From: Hymenobacteraceae bacterium
Lineage (GTDB): Bacteria > Bacteroidota > Bacteroidia > Cytophagales > Flexibacteraceae
Direction: 5' to 3'
Length of the DNA stretch: 46,450 nt
Assembly (NCBI GenBank): GCA_947459175.1
Contig: CANHCT010000008.1
Span: 1-46,450 of the forward strand
In this document: piece by piece, positions 37,201 to 45,833 of the stretch
Position numbering within the stretch: position 1 is the first letter of the stretch
How the letters are laid out: each line of letters starts with the position of its first letter
Translations under genes and position numbers: made by a program
The notes under the pieces: generated by a model
Told to the model about the DNA's origin: nothing
Seen by the model: only the letters and a program-made list of their open reading frames with translations
The model's database searches: none

Positions 37201-40200
37201 TTGGTTCTGGCAGATGGCCGAAGGTACATTTTGCAAGCAAACGAACGGATTGATATTGGTTGGACCTGTAATTCCGAATGATTGGAGGTCAGAACAACCG
37301 GTGGTGTTGTTGGTAAGCTCAATGGAGTAGATTCCAACAGCAAGATTGTTGACCTGAGCGCCTGTTCCCAGAATGGATCCAGACTGAACATTTCTCCAGG
37401 TAGTTTGAAAAGATGCCGGATTCAGGATATTTCTGGTTGCTGAACCATTGGAAGCACCACATTGGGTTACATCGGTGATATCGAGAGTAAATTGGGGCAA
37501 CTGATTCACCGTTACAGTTTTGGTATCGGTATTGGAGCAACCATTCAGCGTATAGCCCACAGAAACCAGAGAAGAGGTTATTCCGGGATCAGAGGCAATA
37601 TACAAGCTGTCATTTTCAACCTGATTGCCAACCCAGATGAGGCTAACTCCTAAAGGTTGAACAGCATTAAGAACCATGGTGTCGCCAAAACAAACCGACT
37701 GATTCGGACCAGCATCAACCACAGGTAATGCATTTATTTTCACCACCTTTTTACCGGTTCCCACGCAACCATTGACTGTAGCAGTGTAATAAACAGTATC
37801 GATGGCACCGCCCGGAAGTGAAGGATCAAAAGATTGAGGACTTCCCACAATCCGGTTAAAAAAAGATGTAAATACACCACTGGCAGCCGGTATTCCCGTC
37901 AGCAGTACAGGCGAGGCATTGGCACAGAGAGAATCAGGAAGCCCTGCTACCTGTACATCCAGGTTGTTAGGGCTGTTAATCAGTGCAGGGAATACGGATG
38001 AGCAACCGGTAACAGGGTTGTTTACCTTCACGGAATAAGCTCCCGGCAAAACATTGGCAAGGGTATCGGTTGTGCTGAGGGTATCCACTTGTCCCACTTT
38101 AAACCAGCGGTAAGTGAGATTGAGCCCTGCAGATCCTATCACCCATGCTTTTCCGTCGTTGGTAAGACAAGCTGATGCAGGATTTACTGCAGTACTGAAA
38201 TTCGGATTGGCCTTGATTTCAATGACTTTACGGTCGGTATTGGAGCATCCGTTTGAGGAATCTACCGTCAGGGTTACTGTGTCGGTACCTATGAAAGATC
38301 CTGAGGCATAGTTTCCTGAGGTGACTACTCTGGGAGAGCCGGACCAGTTACCGGGTGTAGGCAGGCCGGTATTCAGATTAACAGTAAGCGGTGAACAGGA
38401 AGACAAATCCGGACCGGCATCTGCCAATGGGATTTTCTTGATATTCACTATCCTTTGGTTGCTTATTTTGGAACAGCCGGACTTGGTAACCCTAACCGTG
38501 TAGGTACCTGTGGCAGTAACTTTAATCAGCGGATTAGTGAAAACACCTCCAACTGGTGACCCATTCCTGAACAATTCATAAAATTCTCCTGTTCCCAAAC
38601 CGTCATTAACCAAAAGGCGCACTGTATCTCCCTGACAGACATCAGAAGCTCCCTGCGCTATCAGGAATGCTGATGGTGAGGGACCTACAACGACTTTGAT
38701 ATTTTTTCTGGAAACACAGCCATTGGAATTGGTGCAGACATAAGTCAGAATGTATTCGCCGGGTGTGGCAGATCCAAAAATATTGCTGGGCACCGGGCTG
38801 CCGTTGTACAGCAATACACAATTGGTGGTAGGTGAAAGCCCGGTAATTTGCGTGTTTACACCCTGACAAATATTGAACACTGTATCTGTTGCAGTAATAA
38901 GAATGGTGGAATTAACATTCACTGTATCGGACAAGGCTTTACATCCGTTGGCTGCCACCACTTCTGCAAAGTACGAACCGGGGCTGGATACCACCAGAGT
39001 GGGGCCGGTAGCGGGCTGAGGTTGATTGGGAGTTCCGATTTTAAACCAATTGAAATTCAGGCCCAAACCGGTTGCTCCGATGGTAATCGAAATAGGTTGG
39101 CCCGCCTGGAGGCATGTGTCTGAAAGTGGTGGTGTAACCACGGGTGCCAAAGGAGCAGGCAATATATTTACATCAATGACGGATGAAAATACCGAACAGT
39201 TGGATGCATTTCTGATTCTGACCCTGTACTGACCGCTGGCAGTGGGAACATATGTTCTTTGTGTAGCACCCGAAATGGAATCGGTGCCAAACCACTGGAA
39301 GGTATAGCCGGCGAGGCTGTCAGCCGTCAGAGTGACGGGATTGTTGGAGCAGGGTTGCAGAATCCCGGATGGATTTACCCCGTTTGACGGCAAACCATTA
39401 AAGGAAACCACAACAGGCGTTGAATTTCCTTCACATGAAGAGGTAGTGGAGGCCTTTACGGTATAAGAACCGGCTTCTGTAACCAAAATGCTGTCCTGAT
39501 TTTGATTCGGAATGATGACCCCGTCTTTAAACCATTCGAAGAAATTTGCAGTCACCCCGTTGCTGATGTTGGCAGTGAGTTTTACCGGTACACCCTGACA
39601 TACTGTTGTGATCGGTTGCCTGCTGATGGCAACAACAGGGTTTTCGTTTACCACCAGCCGGAATGTATCTGTTGCCGTACAAGCTGCGAGGGTACGGCTA
39701 ATCACAAGCTCATTGGTTCCTGCAGCTGCGAGGGCCAGATTTACTACACCTGAGTTAGAAATTAAAGAAGATGGCGACCAAACTGCGGGTGGGGCCGGAG
39801 GTGAAAAGCCTGAGATGGTATAAGTGCCGGCACTACGGCAAATGGTATCAGACGACAGCGGCCCTACATTGACCACAGGCGATTCATTTACTCTTACCAC
39901 CAGAGATGTGGTTCCGGTACATCCGCCGGTGGTATCATAGCTGTACACTACAATATTAGGACCCAAATTGGCCAGTAGGGGGCAAAATTGATTTCCGCTT
40001 ACTCCTGAACCGGTAAATGTGCCGGAAGGAGAAACCGGACTTGCCACCATGGTTACGCAAGGATCAGATGAGCAATAATTGGCGGCCAATCCGGAAATAA
40101 CAGGCGTTGGAGCATTTGGGTCTGAAAGGCCAAACGCTCCTAACCTACGGCAGCCAGTGGAAGAATCTGTTACCACCACGGTGTAGGCTCCTGCACCCAG

Positions 40201-42282
40201 GTTGGTAATAGTTGGATCTGAAAGAGAATCAGCCCTGTTTATTGACCACTTTACCTTAAAGCCGGGTCCTGTAGTAATGCCCTGAAGGGTAGCAGAACCA
40301 TCGTCAATATTACAGGCAGAAGGATCAATGGTGGCGATTGTAAAAATCGGAGGAGCCGAATTAACAGTAATAACCGCAGTATCACTTCCTGCACAACCAT
40401 CCTGAGTAAAGGTATAAATGGCGTTGAATACACCGGGTCCGGACGAGGCTGGAACAAATGTTCCGTCAGATTGAATGCCGCTTGGTCCTGACCATGAACC
40501 GCCTGCAGGCGTACCGGAAAGCAAAATGGATTGATTGTTGGAGCAAAGCGTCGAATCAGGGCCTGCATTTACCACAGGAATCTGATTGATGGTGAGAGTA
40601 AATGAATCAACTCCGATACATCCGAAGGCATTGCTTACAGAGTATTTAAAAGTGTATACTCCGGGAGCCTGACCAGTGAAATCCAAAACATTTCCTGTTA
40701 TCAAAAACGGGCCGGACCATGTTCCTGTTGAAGGGAATGGGGTCAGATTGATTGGGGCATCGCCTACGCAGACTTTTCGGTTCGGTCCGGCTTCTGCATT
40801 CGGTTCGGGCAAAACTACTCCCCTTACCGCCACTCTGTCTCCCGGACAACCCAATGGCGACAACTGGGCGACATAAAACACTGTATCTCTGGTAATATTG
40901 AGACTCAGTACATTGCCGGTAAAGACCGGCGTTGTCGAGAACGGTGTGGCATACCAAACAAAAGTAGGACTTGCCAATGTTGAACTGGCCGACAAGTCAA
41001 CAATTCCGGATTGGCAAACCGTGTCGTTGATGGCGACAGGAGGTTGCGGCCTCGCAAAAATTTTAATACATTCACTTATATTGCTGGTATCGGCTGGTTG
41101 CGAAGAAATGATGCGGAATTTGTAACAGTTTCCACCTGTAATTCCGGCCGGTATTAGGGTATTGATGGTGTCGGCTTTATTTGATACAAGCGTACCCATG
41201 GGTGTTGGGTTGGTAAAATCTCCCAATGAATCAGACATCTGGAGTGAAAAAACATTCCCCGAAAGGAAGCTGCCAATGATGGTGTAAGGAACCCTGAAAA
41301 TGGAACCTGCACAGGCTGCGGTATCCAACGGAGGATCAATTTCTACTTCACCGCAAGCCCTGATGTCAAAACAGTCCTTGTCAGTAAATTTACAACGGCC
41401 GTCAATCAATTCCACACAAATTCTTGAACCTACTTTGGCGCTGTCAGCAGGTGTTAGGGTGAAAAGGGTGTCATTAATTCCCTGAGACAGGGTATCAATT
41501 ATTCCTCCGTATTCTCGGGTCCAAATGTAAGTGGGATTGGGTCCCGCTGTATCAGGTTTGGCAATAAACGAAATGGGTGTGTTTTCACATCCGCTGCTTC
41601 CCGGAGCTAATGTCAATCTTACAGTTGGTTTCTTTACTACTTTAATGGGAATAGAATTGGACCGTCCGGCTGCAAACTGGGCGCACTTGCTCTGCTTGGT
41701 AACCACCACCGATACAAAATCTCCGGCAACCAGCCCTGTAAGTGAAAATACCGAATCGATAGCCTCCAGTTTAGCTGTATCATTTTTACTCCATAATATA
41801 GTGTAACCAGTGCCTGCATTAATCAGAGAATCAATTCTGTAGGTAATGGTGTCATCCGGACAGTAAACCGGACGGATTGGGGGAACCTGAGAAATTACAA
41901 TCCTGGGAGCAGGGGAGTTGTCCACCGTGTCTATTTCGATGGTCTTTGCATTGGAAACCACATTGCCGCAACGGAGCCTAACGCAGTATTTTCCTCCTCT
42001 CAGAGTAAGCGGGATGCCCAAACAATTTCCGGCACTGCTCAAAGTTGTTGTAAAATCACAAGGTGCATTTGGATTAGGCAATCGTCTTGAGAGCTCAATT
42101 CTCATACACGAGGGGGTCACACAACTGGAGGGTGTGGCTGTGTAAGAAACACACAATGTTGTACCAACACAAACCACAGGAGGAGTAATCCCCAATTCAA
42201 TTTGACAACCTGCTGACTGAGCTTTGGCAATCTGAAAATAGCCGGCAAAAAGTATGAAGGCTAACAGAAAAATTTTTCTCAT
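34261..42282 (-). CDS. Giant SprB-like surface adhesin with gliding-motility C-terminal domain
   Basis: An 8-kb gene for a secreted protein of 2673 residues. A signal peptide (1-21, ending QIAKA) is followed by many 70-90 residue Ig/PKD-like beta modules, each with a paired Cys and motifs such as VNAGPDSTLCSNN, DAGPNQSVCFGD and EAGPNRKVCVGD. Three modules fit the SprB repeat (Cys657, Cys1372, Cys1608, each in x-C-x4-(D/N)G-(S/K)-A). Residues about 1924-2263 are a 170-residue tandem duplication. The last 87 residues are the gliding-motility-associated type B T9SS sorting domain (FSPNNDGNNDFWNIKNI, VYNRWGNLVYES, PPGAYFYII). The sorting domain and the PorP/SprF partner downstream indicate surface display; a role in adhesion or gliding is inferred from these families. 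A promoter candidate lies 115 bp upstream. Confidence 0.93.
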   Translation of the reverse strand: MRKIFLLAFILFAGYFQIAKAQSAGCQIELGITPPVVCVGTTLCVSYTATPSSCVTPSCMRIELSRRLPNPNAPCDFTTTLSSAGNCLGIPLTLRGGKYCVRLRCGNVVSNAKTIEIDTVDNSPAPRIVISQVPPIRPVYCPDDTITYRIDSLINAGTGYTILWSKNDTAKLEAIDSVFSLTGLVAGDFVSVVVTKQSKCAQFAAGRSNSIPIKVVKKPTVRLTLAPGSSGCENTPISFIAKPDTAGPNPTYIWTREYGGIIDTLSQGINDTLFTLTPADSAKVGSRICVELIDGRCKFTDKDCFDIRACGEVEIDPPLDTAACAGSIFRVPYTIIGSFLSGNVFSLQMSDSLGDFTNPTPMGTLVSNKADTINTLIPAGITGGNCYKFRIISSQPADTSNISECIKIFARPQPPVAINDTVCQSGIVDLSASSTLASPTFVWYATPFSTTPVFTGNVLSLNITRDTVFYVAQLSPLGCPGDRVAVRGVVLPEPNAEAGPNRKVCVGDAPINLTPFPSTGTWSGPFLITGNVLDFTGQAPGVYTFKYSVSNAFGCIGVDSFTLTINQIPVVNAGPDSTLCSNNQSILLSGTPAGGSWSGPSGIQSDGTFVPASSGPGVFNAIYTFTQDGCAGSDTAVITVNSAPPIFTIATIDPSACNIDDGSATLQGITTGPGFKVKWSINRADSLSDPTITNLGAGAYTVVVTDSSTGCRRLGAFGLSDPNAPTPVISGLAANYCSSDPCVTMVASPVSPSGTFTGSGVSGNQFCPLLANLGPNIVVYSYDTTGGCTGTTSLVVRVNESPVVNVGPLSSDTICRSAGTYTISGFSPPAPPAVWSPSSLISNSGVVNLALAAAGTNELVISRTLAACTATDTFRLVVNENPVVAISRQPITTVCQGVPVKLTANISNGVTANFFEWFKDGVIIPNQNQDSILVTEAGSYTVKASTTSSCEGNSTPVVVSFNGLPSNGVNPSGILQPCSNNPVTLTADSLAGYTFQWFGTDSISGATQRTYVPTASGQYRVRIRNASNCSVFSSVIDVNILPAPLAPVVTPPLSDTCLQAGQPISITIGATGLGLNFNWFKIGTPNQPQPATGPTLVVSSPGSYFAEVVAANGCKALSDTVNVNSTILITATDTVFNICQGVNTQITGLSPTTNCVLLYNGSPVPSNIFGSATPGEYILTYVCTNSNGCVSRKNIKVVVGPSPSAFLIAQGASDVCQGDTVRLLVNDGLGTGEFYELFRNGSPVGGVFTNPLIKVTATGTYTVRVTKSGCSKISNQRIVNIKKIPLADAGPDLSSCSPLTVNLNTGLPTPGNWSGSPRVVTSGNYASGSFIGTDTVTLTVDSSNGCSNTDRKVIEIKANPNFSTAVNPASACLTNDGKAWVIGSAGLNLTYRWFKVGQVDTLSTTDTLANVLPGAYSVKVNNPVTGCSSVFPALINSPNNLDVQVAGLPDSLCANASPVLLTGIPAASGVFTSFFNRIVGSPQSFDPSLPGGAIDTVYYTATVNGCVGTGKKVVKINALPVVDAGPNQSVCFGDTMVLNAVQPLGVSLIWVGNQVENDSLYIASDPGITSSLVSVGYTLNGCSNTDTKTVTVNQLPQFTLDITDVTQCGASNGSATRNILNPASFQTTWRNVQSGSILGTGAQVNNLAVGIYSIELTNNTTGCSDLQSFGITGPTNINPFVCLQNVPSAICQNQPPVTIGRCSPSASIFIDGVQTDTLKPSIYIPGNIGVILTDTDANGCIGVEQKIVDIRAVPNVNVAGTGPDFACTSQTSVQLTGFSPAFDGSVPENGWTATGAPAGFITKSGLINPSLITSDQVITLTYTSKVPGPNGCTESKDFTFRVYKNPDAVILPNTTPVTICQGASALFTSQANTPGLTYTWFRNNQPIGFDDSLSATLQGIYTLQVSNNGCNSGPSNQISLITNPAPVIANIGPDSTICQGAGVFQIPAPSVVGTFTSASWQAVGSTPAAFVSAGGVINPASGLPGNNQVRFIVTNGTCSDTATRNFFVSENINSNISILGDTVLCANDMVKLVAGSSGPGLGYEWSRNGIAIPGSDNDTITVIQAGIYRVRIIINGNGVCALPSTKAVTVIQAQTPQIANLPADSTICQGAPVFQLPTPSISGPFTSTGWQSAGSTPAAFVSAGGVVNAAAGTLGNNVVRFIATNFTCADTASRVLIVSQNINSLISIQGDTVLCPGDIIKLISGTTGPGIGYEWSRNGVPIPNSDNDTLSVSEAGTYRVKIIINGNGFCALPSTRIVTVIQGQAPVVNISGGDTLKVCYPGESINLNQVRPYTPADALWSGPGSLVTSNGVLSPANLTSEGTYPLILTKVLGTCVATDTLWLKGYAIPDPVFQATANDVCEGDSVTYTYVNPNSYRTIWLRNNTDTLRPNNPNVLTTGIAATYNLIVQNNLCSASASRTLVINPNPVFTMPAPFDTCKNTGLIQLKLTNNNSVGVWSGPGITDANLGNWNSNDNSVPASGQVTITYTGSLGNCTKKDSVKILVDPVPPVNLTVDKPVIEIFGPAVLSVQTLPGSSILWSPASTLSSNSGTTVSAKPEETTRYFVEITSAKGCKNNGDTLIRVDRDFEIFDGFSPNNDGNNDFWNIKNIQQYPEAMVRVYNRWGNLVYESGKGYPVPWDGKYKGDEVPPGAYFYIIDLGGGLKPKSGSLTLVR
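35486..36505 (-). repeat. In-gene tandem duplication, 2 x 510 bp (170 residues)
   Basis: Two adjacent 510-bp units inside the adhesin gene line up without indels. For example TTTCCGTTGATGATGATT recurs at 35543 and 36053, and ACAAATGCAGCAGG at 35861 and 36371. In protein, both copies hold DSTICQG, GSTPAAFVSAGGV, GDTVLC, GYEWSRNG, IIINGNG and CALPST. Roughly two thirds of residues match by eye, so the duplication is not recent. Edges are approximate. Confidence 0.85.
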
Positions 42283-42752
42283 AATTTATATAAAAGGTTT
42301 AGCGGACAATTTAAGATTAATCCGCTGGAAATAAAAGCTTTAGCTGAAAAATTCAGGATTCCGGCCAGAGCGGGAAAAACCATTTTTTTCAATAAACAAA
42401 CTTAGGGCAGTGTTTATTAGTCAAAAAATTCGCTTCGGGAATTAACCTTACGCTGAAAATCTCTGTTCGCAATCTCCGGCAGTCACATGAATTCTCCGGC
42501 AAAGTTAACCACAAGAACAAAATAAAAATAAAAAAAATCTTAAAATTTATTTGTTTCGTTATAAAATTTGCAAGCTGAATGATTGCATTGCTCAAGCCGT
42601 TTGTTTTAGATTCTTTAAAATCCTGCTTTTACTTGTGTTTTATTACAGTCAGTCCCGGGCGAGCTGCTGTTCTGCATTCAGTGTTTCAATTAGGAGGAGG
42701 CCTGAAATTTGGCTTTTTTTGCGGACTTATACAGTACACCAAAATTTAAATC
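42283..42752. other. 470-bp intergenic region upstream of the adhesin operon
   Basis: An A/T-rich divergent region between the adhesin ATG and the dehydrogenase GTG, the only gap over 300 bp in the window. It holds a promoter candidate for the adhesin operon (42397-42425, minus strand). Nothing else is convincing: frames at 42389-42595 (minus) and 42551-42781 (plus) have no protein-like features. I found no clear promoter for the dehydrogenase; the best partial element is an AAATTTG near 42703-42711. Confidence 0.55.
42397..42425 (-). promoter_or_regulatory. Candidate promoter of the adhesin operon
   Basis: On the minus strand, TTTG (42425-42422) is followed after 17 bases by TAAGTTTG (42404-42397), matching the Bacteroidota -33/-7 pattern at the short end of the accepted spacing. 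Transcription would start near 42391, leaving a leader of about 110 bases before the adhesin ATG. Confidence 0.5.
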
Positions 42753-43979
42753 GTGAAAATCGGCCTGATCAGAGAGCGTAAAAGTCCTCCTGACAAAAGG
42801 GTGGCATTTACGCCGTCCCAATGTCATGAAATCATTCTTAAACACCCTGAAATTCAATTTATTATTGAGCCAAGCGATGTGAGATGTATTCCCGATGCCT
42901 TATATCAAAGCATTGGTTTTCATGTAGGGCCGGAAATGGACATATGCGATATTTTATTTGGGATTAAGGAAGTTCCGCCGGCTCAGCTGATTTTTGGAAA
43001 AACCTATTTTTTCTTTTCCCACACCATAAAAAAACAAGCCCATAACCAAAAACTGCTCCGAGAGGTTCTGAACCAAAAAATCACCCTGATAGACTACGAA
43101 TGTCTGATAAATGAACGGGGTGAACGGACGGTGGCCTTTGGTCGCTTTGCAGGGATTGTCGGTGCTTACAATGCCCTGAGAATGTGGATGTACCGATTTC
43201 ATCAGATTCCCCTGAAACCGGCAAATGAATGCGGCGATATGGAGGAAATGATGGACTACGCCCGGCATCATCTGGCTGTTTTGGGACATGTTAAAATTGC
43301 GGTTACAGGAACTGGAAGGGTCGGCAAGGGCGCAGAAGAGCTTCTGTTGGGTTTGGGATTGAAAAAACTGGAGCCCAAAGAATATTTGAATTCGGATTTT
43401 TCCTGTCCGGTTTTCACTGTGCTCAGCTCCAGTCATTATTATGAACATCCGGACGCAATGGCCTGGAGTGAAAATCATTTCCGAAACAATCCCGGAGAAT
43501 ACAGAAGCAAGTTTATGGACTTTGCCGTTTCCACAGATGTATTTATTCCCTGCCATTATTGGAATCCTGCCGCACCTGCACTGTTTTCATCAAAGGATAT
43601 GCAGAAACCCCGTTTCAGAATCAGGGTAATTTCGGATGTCACCTGTGATCTTGAAGGTTCGGTTCCTTCCACCATCCGGACCAGCACCATCGCCGAGCCA
43701 TTCTATGATTTGGATCCTGTTGCCTTCAGTGAGTCCCCTGCTTTTTCTTCAGAAAAAAACATTACCGTTTGCGCCATTGACAATCTGCCCTGCGAATTGC
43801 CATTTGATGCTTCGGAGGCATTTGGCCGGATGCTCATTGAAAATGTAATTCCTGAACTGGTTTCCGGGAAATGGAAAAGTTTGGAAAAAGCCACCATTGC
43901 GAGAGACGGGCGACTGATGCCGGACTTTCAATATTTGGAGGACTATGCCTTTGACGGGGAAAAAGCCGAAAAAATCTGA
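42753..43979 (+). CDS. Saccharopine dehydrogenase-like / alanine dehydrogenase-fold NAD(P) oxidoreductase
   Basis: A 408-residue enzyme of the AlaDH/PNT and lysine-forming saccharopine dehydrogenase superfamily. The N-terminal half opens MKIGLIRERKSPPDKRVAFTP (cf. the family's KIG-x-x-x-E-x-x-x-x-E-x-R-V-x-x-TP). Likely catalytic residues are Lys72 (FGIKEVP) and His90 (FFFSHTIKKQ), at a spacing like the Lys/His pair of yeast Lys1. The nucleotide-binding motif is VTGTGRVGKGAEE (near 184-196), and the end shows ISDVTCDLEGSVPSTIRTST. It starts with GTG at 42753. Which amino-acid reaction it catalyses cannot be settled; no lysine genes are adjacent. It converges on tatC with 19 bp between stops. 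Confidence 0.88.
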   Translation: MKIGLIRERKSPPDKRVAFTPSQCHEIILKHPEIQFIIEPSDVRCIPDALYQSIGFHVGPEMDICDILFGIKEVPPAQLIFGKTYFFFSHTIKKQAHNQKLLREVLNQKITLIDYECLINERGERTVAFGRFAGIVGAYNALRMWMYRFHQIPLKPANECGDMEEMMDYARHHLAVLGHVKIAVTGTGRVGKGAEELLLGLGLKKLEPKEYLNSDFSCPVFTVLSSSHYYEHPDAMAWSENHFRNNPGEYRSKFMDFAVSTDVFIPCHYWNPAAPALFSSKDMQKPRFRIRVISDVTCDLEGSVPSTIRTSTIAEPFYDLDPVAFSESPAFSSEKNITVCAIDNLPCELPFDASEAFGRMLIENVIPELVSGKWKSLEKATIARDGRLMPDFQYLEDYAFDGEKAEKI

Positions 43980-43998
43980 TTGTCTGTCCTTGCCCTGC

Positions 43999-44838
43999 TT
44001 AAGGGTTGGCGACCTCTGATTTCTCCGCCCTGATGGCCAGAAGAATACTCAGTTCATACAGCATGTAGATGGGTACGGCCACAATCATCTGACTGAACAT
44101 ATCCGGACTTGGCGTAAGGATGGCCGCAACAATAACTATGGCCACAATGGCATGACGGCGGTAGGTTTTTAAGAATCCGGCAGATACGAGTCCTGCTTTG
44201 GCCAAAACCAGAATCACCATGGGCAGTTGAAACATCAAACCGCAGGTGAGTACCATAAACACGAGCGTTTCGATAAAACTCATCAGATCTATTTCATTCT
44301 GAATGCTTTCGTCAATCCGGTAATTCGCGAGAAAGTTGATGGAAAGGGGAGAGAGAATCCAGTAGCCAAAAGAAATTCCCATGAAAAACAGCAGGCTTAC
44401 AAAAAATACGGCTCCGCGGGTTGCCTTCCGTTCTTTGGGATACAGACCGGGTTTTACAAATCTCCAGAGTTCCCAAAAGACATACGGAAAACCCAGAACC
44501 AGCCCTGCGATGAATGAAACCCCTATGTGGGTGCTGAATTGCCCCGTCAGAGTTCGGCTTTGAATGATAAAGGGAAGTTTATCTACACACAAAAATGGCT
44601 GTTCCAACATTACGGACAGACGGCAGAGGAATTGATAGGTCCAGAAATCGGTGCGGGCCGGAGCCAGAATGATGTCGTGAAAGAGCAGCTTTTTGGAAAA
44701 AAATGCCACCAGCATCAGGATGGCCACCACCAAAAGCGAACGCAGGATGTGCCAGCGAAGGGCCTCCAGGTGGTCGAGGAAGGACATTTCGTCTTCTTCT
44801 TCTGATTTTTTTTTGCCTTTGGGTAAAAATCCTGCCAT
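43999..44838 (-). CDS. tatC: Sec-independent protein translocase subunit TatC
   Basis: TatC, 279 residues, is the twin-arginine signal receptor of the Tat pathway, which exports folded proteins across the inner membrane. The cytoplasmic N-terminus EDEMSFLDHLEALRWHI is the family hallmark and carries the conserved acidic residue before the first helix. FELWRFVKPGLYP-like (here VFWELWRFVKPGLYPKERKA) and the late LTPSPDMFSQMIVAVPIYMLYE are also characteristic. Six membrane helices are visible. The start at 44838 is clear. No tatA or tatB gene lies beside it. Confidence 0.97.
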   Translation of the reverse strand: MAGFLPKGKKKSEEEDEMSFLDHLEALRWHILRSLLVVAILMLVAFFSKKLLFHDIILAPARTDFWTYQFLCRLSVMLEQPFLCVDKLPFIIQSRTLTGQFSTHIGVSFIAGLVLGFPYVFWELWRFVKPGLYPKERKATRGAVFFVSLLFFMGISFGYWILSPLSINFLANYRIDESIQNEIDLMSFIETLVFMVLTCGLMFQLPMVILVLAKAGLVSAGFLKTYRRHAIVAIVIVAAILTPSPDMFSQMIVAVPIYMLYELSILLAIRAEKSEVANP

Positions 44839-45006
44839 AAAAGGGCCGCAAAATTGAGTTCAATTATCGGGAAATGAAACAGGGAGTCAGGCAGATTGCC
44901 GCCGGGCCGGGAAGAATCCCTTTTTTTTGAATTGCAAATTTTGAAAACCATAAAGTAATTGCGCCTTCTCTGAGCAAAGTTTGAACAAAAGAAAAACCAA
45001 TCATCT

Positions 45007-45540
45007 ATGAATTTGCATCCAGGCAGCCGGATCGAACATCCCCGCCACGGCGAGGGCATTGTGGCATCTTCCTCTTCGGGAAAATACCGCATTGCATTTT
45101 TTGGAAAAGGAATCATCGAATTGCCCCAATCGGAACAAGACCAGTGGGAGGTGCTCGAATCCTTTGAGCCCGAAGAAGACAAAGTAGATGTGTACGACCT
45201 GCGATACACCCTGAAAAAGTTGCTCGAAGAATATTCGGACATCAGCGAACCTGTTTTGCTGGGCGAAAGGTGGAAAAAAGGCACCCTGATTCTTCAGCCG
45301 GCCGACCGTTCGCTGAAGCCCAAGGAAATTCCTGTGGAAACATTTTTTCACAAGCTCGTGATGGTTCGGGACAGGCTGCGGGTTCTGGAGCAAAAAATCA
45401 ATGCACACAAACTGCTGGAAGACAGCGAGAAGGTAGAAATGCAACAATACATTACAAGAATCTACGGCTCGCTGACCAGTTTTAATGTTCTTTTTCGGTA
45501 CAGCAGCGACCAGTTTACAGGAGAAAAGTCTGACGGCTGA
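45007..45540 (+). CDS. Conserved-looking hypothetical protein with N-terminal small beta-barrel
   Basis: A 177-residue soluble protein with no signal peptide. The first about 50 residues (LHPGSRIEHPRHGEGIVASS, then KYRIAFFGKGIIELP) look like a small Tudor/CarD-like beta-barrel of the type found where proteins bind nucleic acid or RNA polymerase (G-x-x-I-x-H-x-x-x-G-x-G-x-V). The rest is helical and charged, with a coiled-coil-like stretch around DRLRVLEQKINAHKLLED. Function is unknown. It stands alone between the divergent tatC and the downstream glycosyltransferase. Confidence 0.75.
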   Translation: MNLHPGSRIEHPRHGEGIVASSSSGKYRIAFFGKGIIELPQSEQDQWEVLESFEPEEDKVDVYDLRYTLKKLLEEYSDISEPVLLGERWKKGTLILQPADRSLKPKEIPVETFFHKLVMVRDRLRVLEQKINAHKLLEDSEKVEMQQYITRIYGSLTSFNVLFRYSSDQFTGEKSDG

Positions 45541-45833
45541 TAGGAAAAGACCCATTAACCGAAGTGGGAAACCCTTTTTATCTGCTGATAATCAATACCT
45601 AAACGCTGATTGAGCTGTGTTGGGATTTTTAAGTCTTTGATGGTTTTTATTATGAAACCTGAAGTTCTTGTTTCACTGATCCTCCTTTTTCAATCCGAAA
45701 CTGTCGGGGCGGGTTTGGTTTAGGGTTTGAAAAGGCCTTCGGAGGGAAATAACTTTTGGCAATCCTCAATTCTGCCTAATTTTACCGCCCTCAAAGCCTG
45801 TTTGCGCATACGAAGGCTGAGACTTTCAGGGCC

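Noticed and set aside
34261-42282. Repeated DNA in the 8-kb gene as a CRISPR array or mobile element
   Set aside because: Repeats are long, diverged and in-frame within one open reading frame, with no spacers, terminal inverted repeats or transposase.
42389-42781. Two short frames in the large intergenic region
   Set aside because: One covers the adhesin promoter candidate and the other runs into the dehydrogenase gene out of frame; neither has protein-like character.
45541-45600. Terminator after the hypothetical gene
   Set aside because: GGGAAACCC followed by five T gives only a three-base stem, too weak to call.
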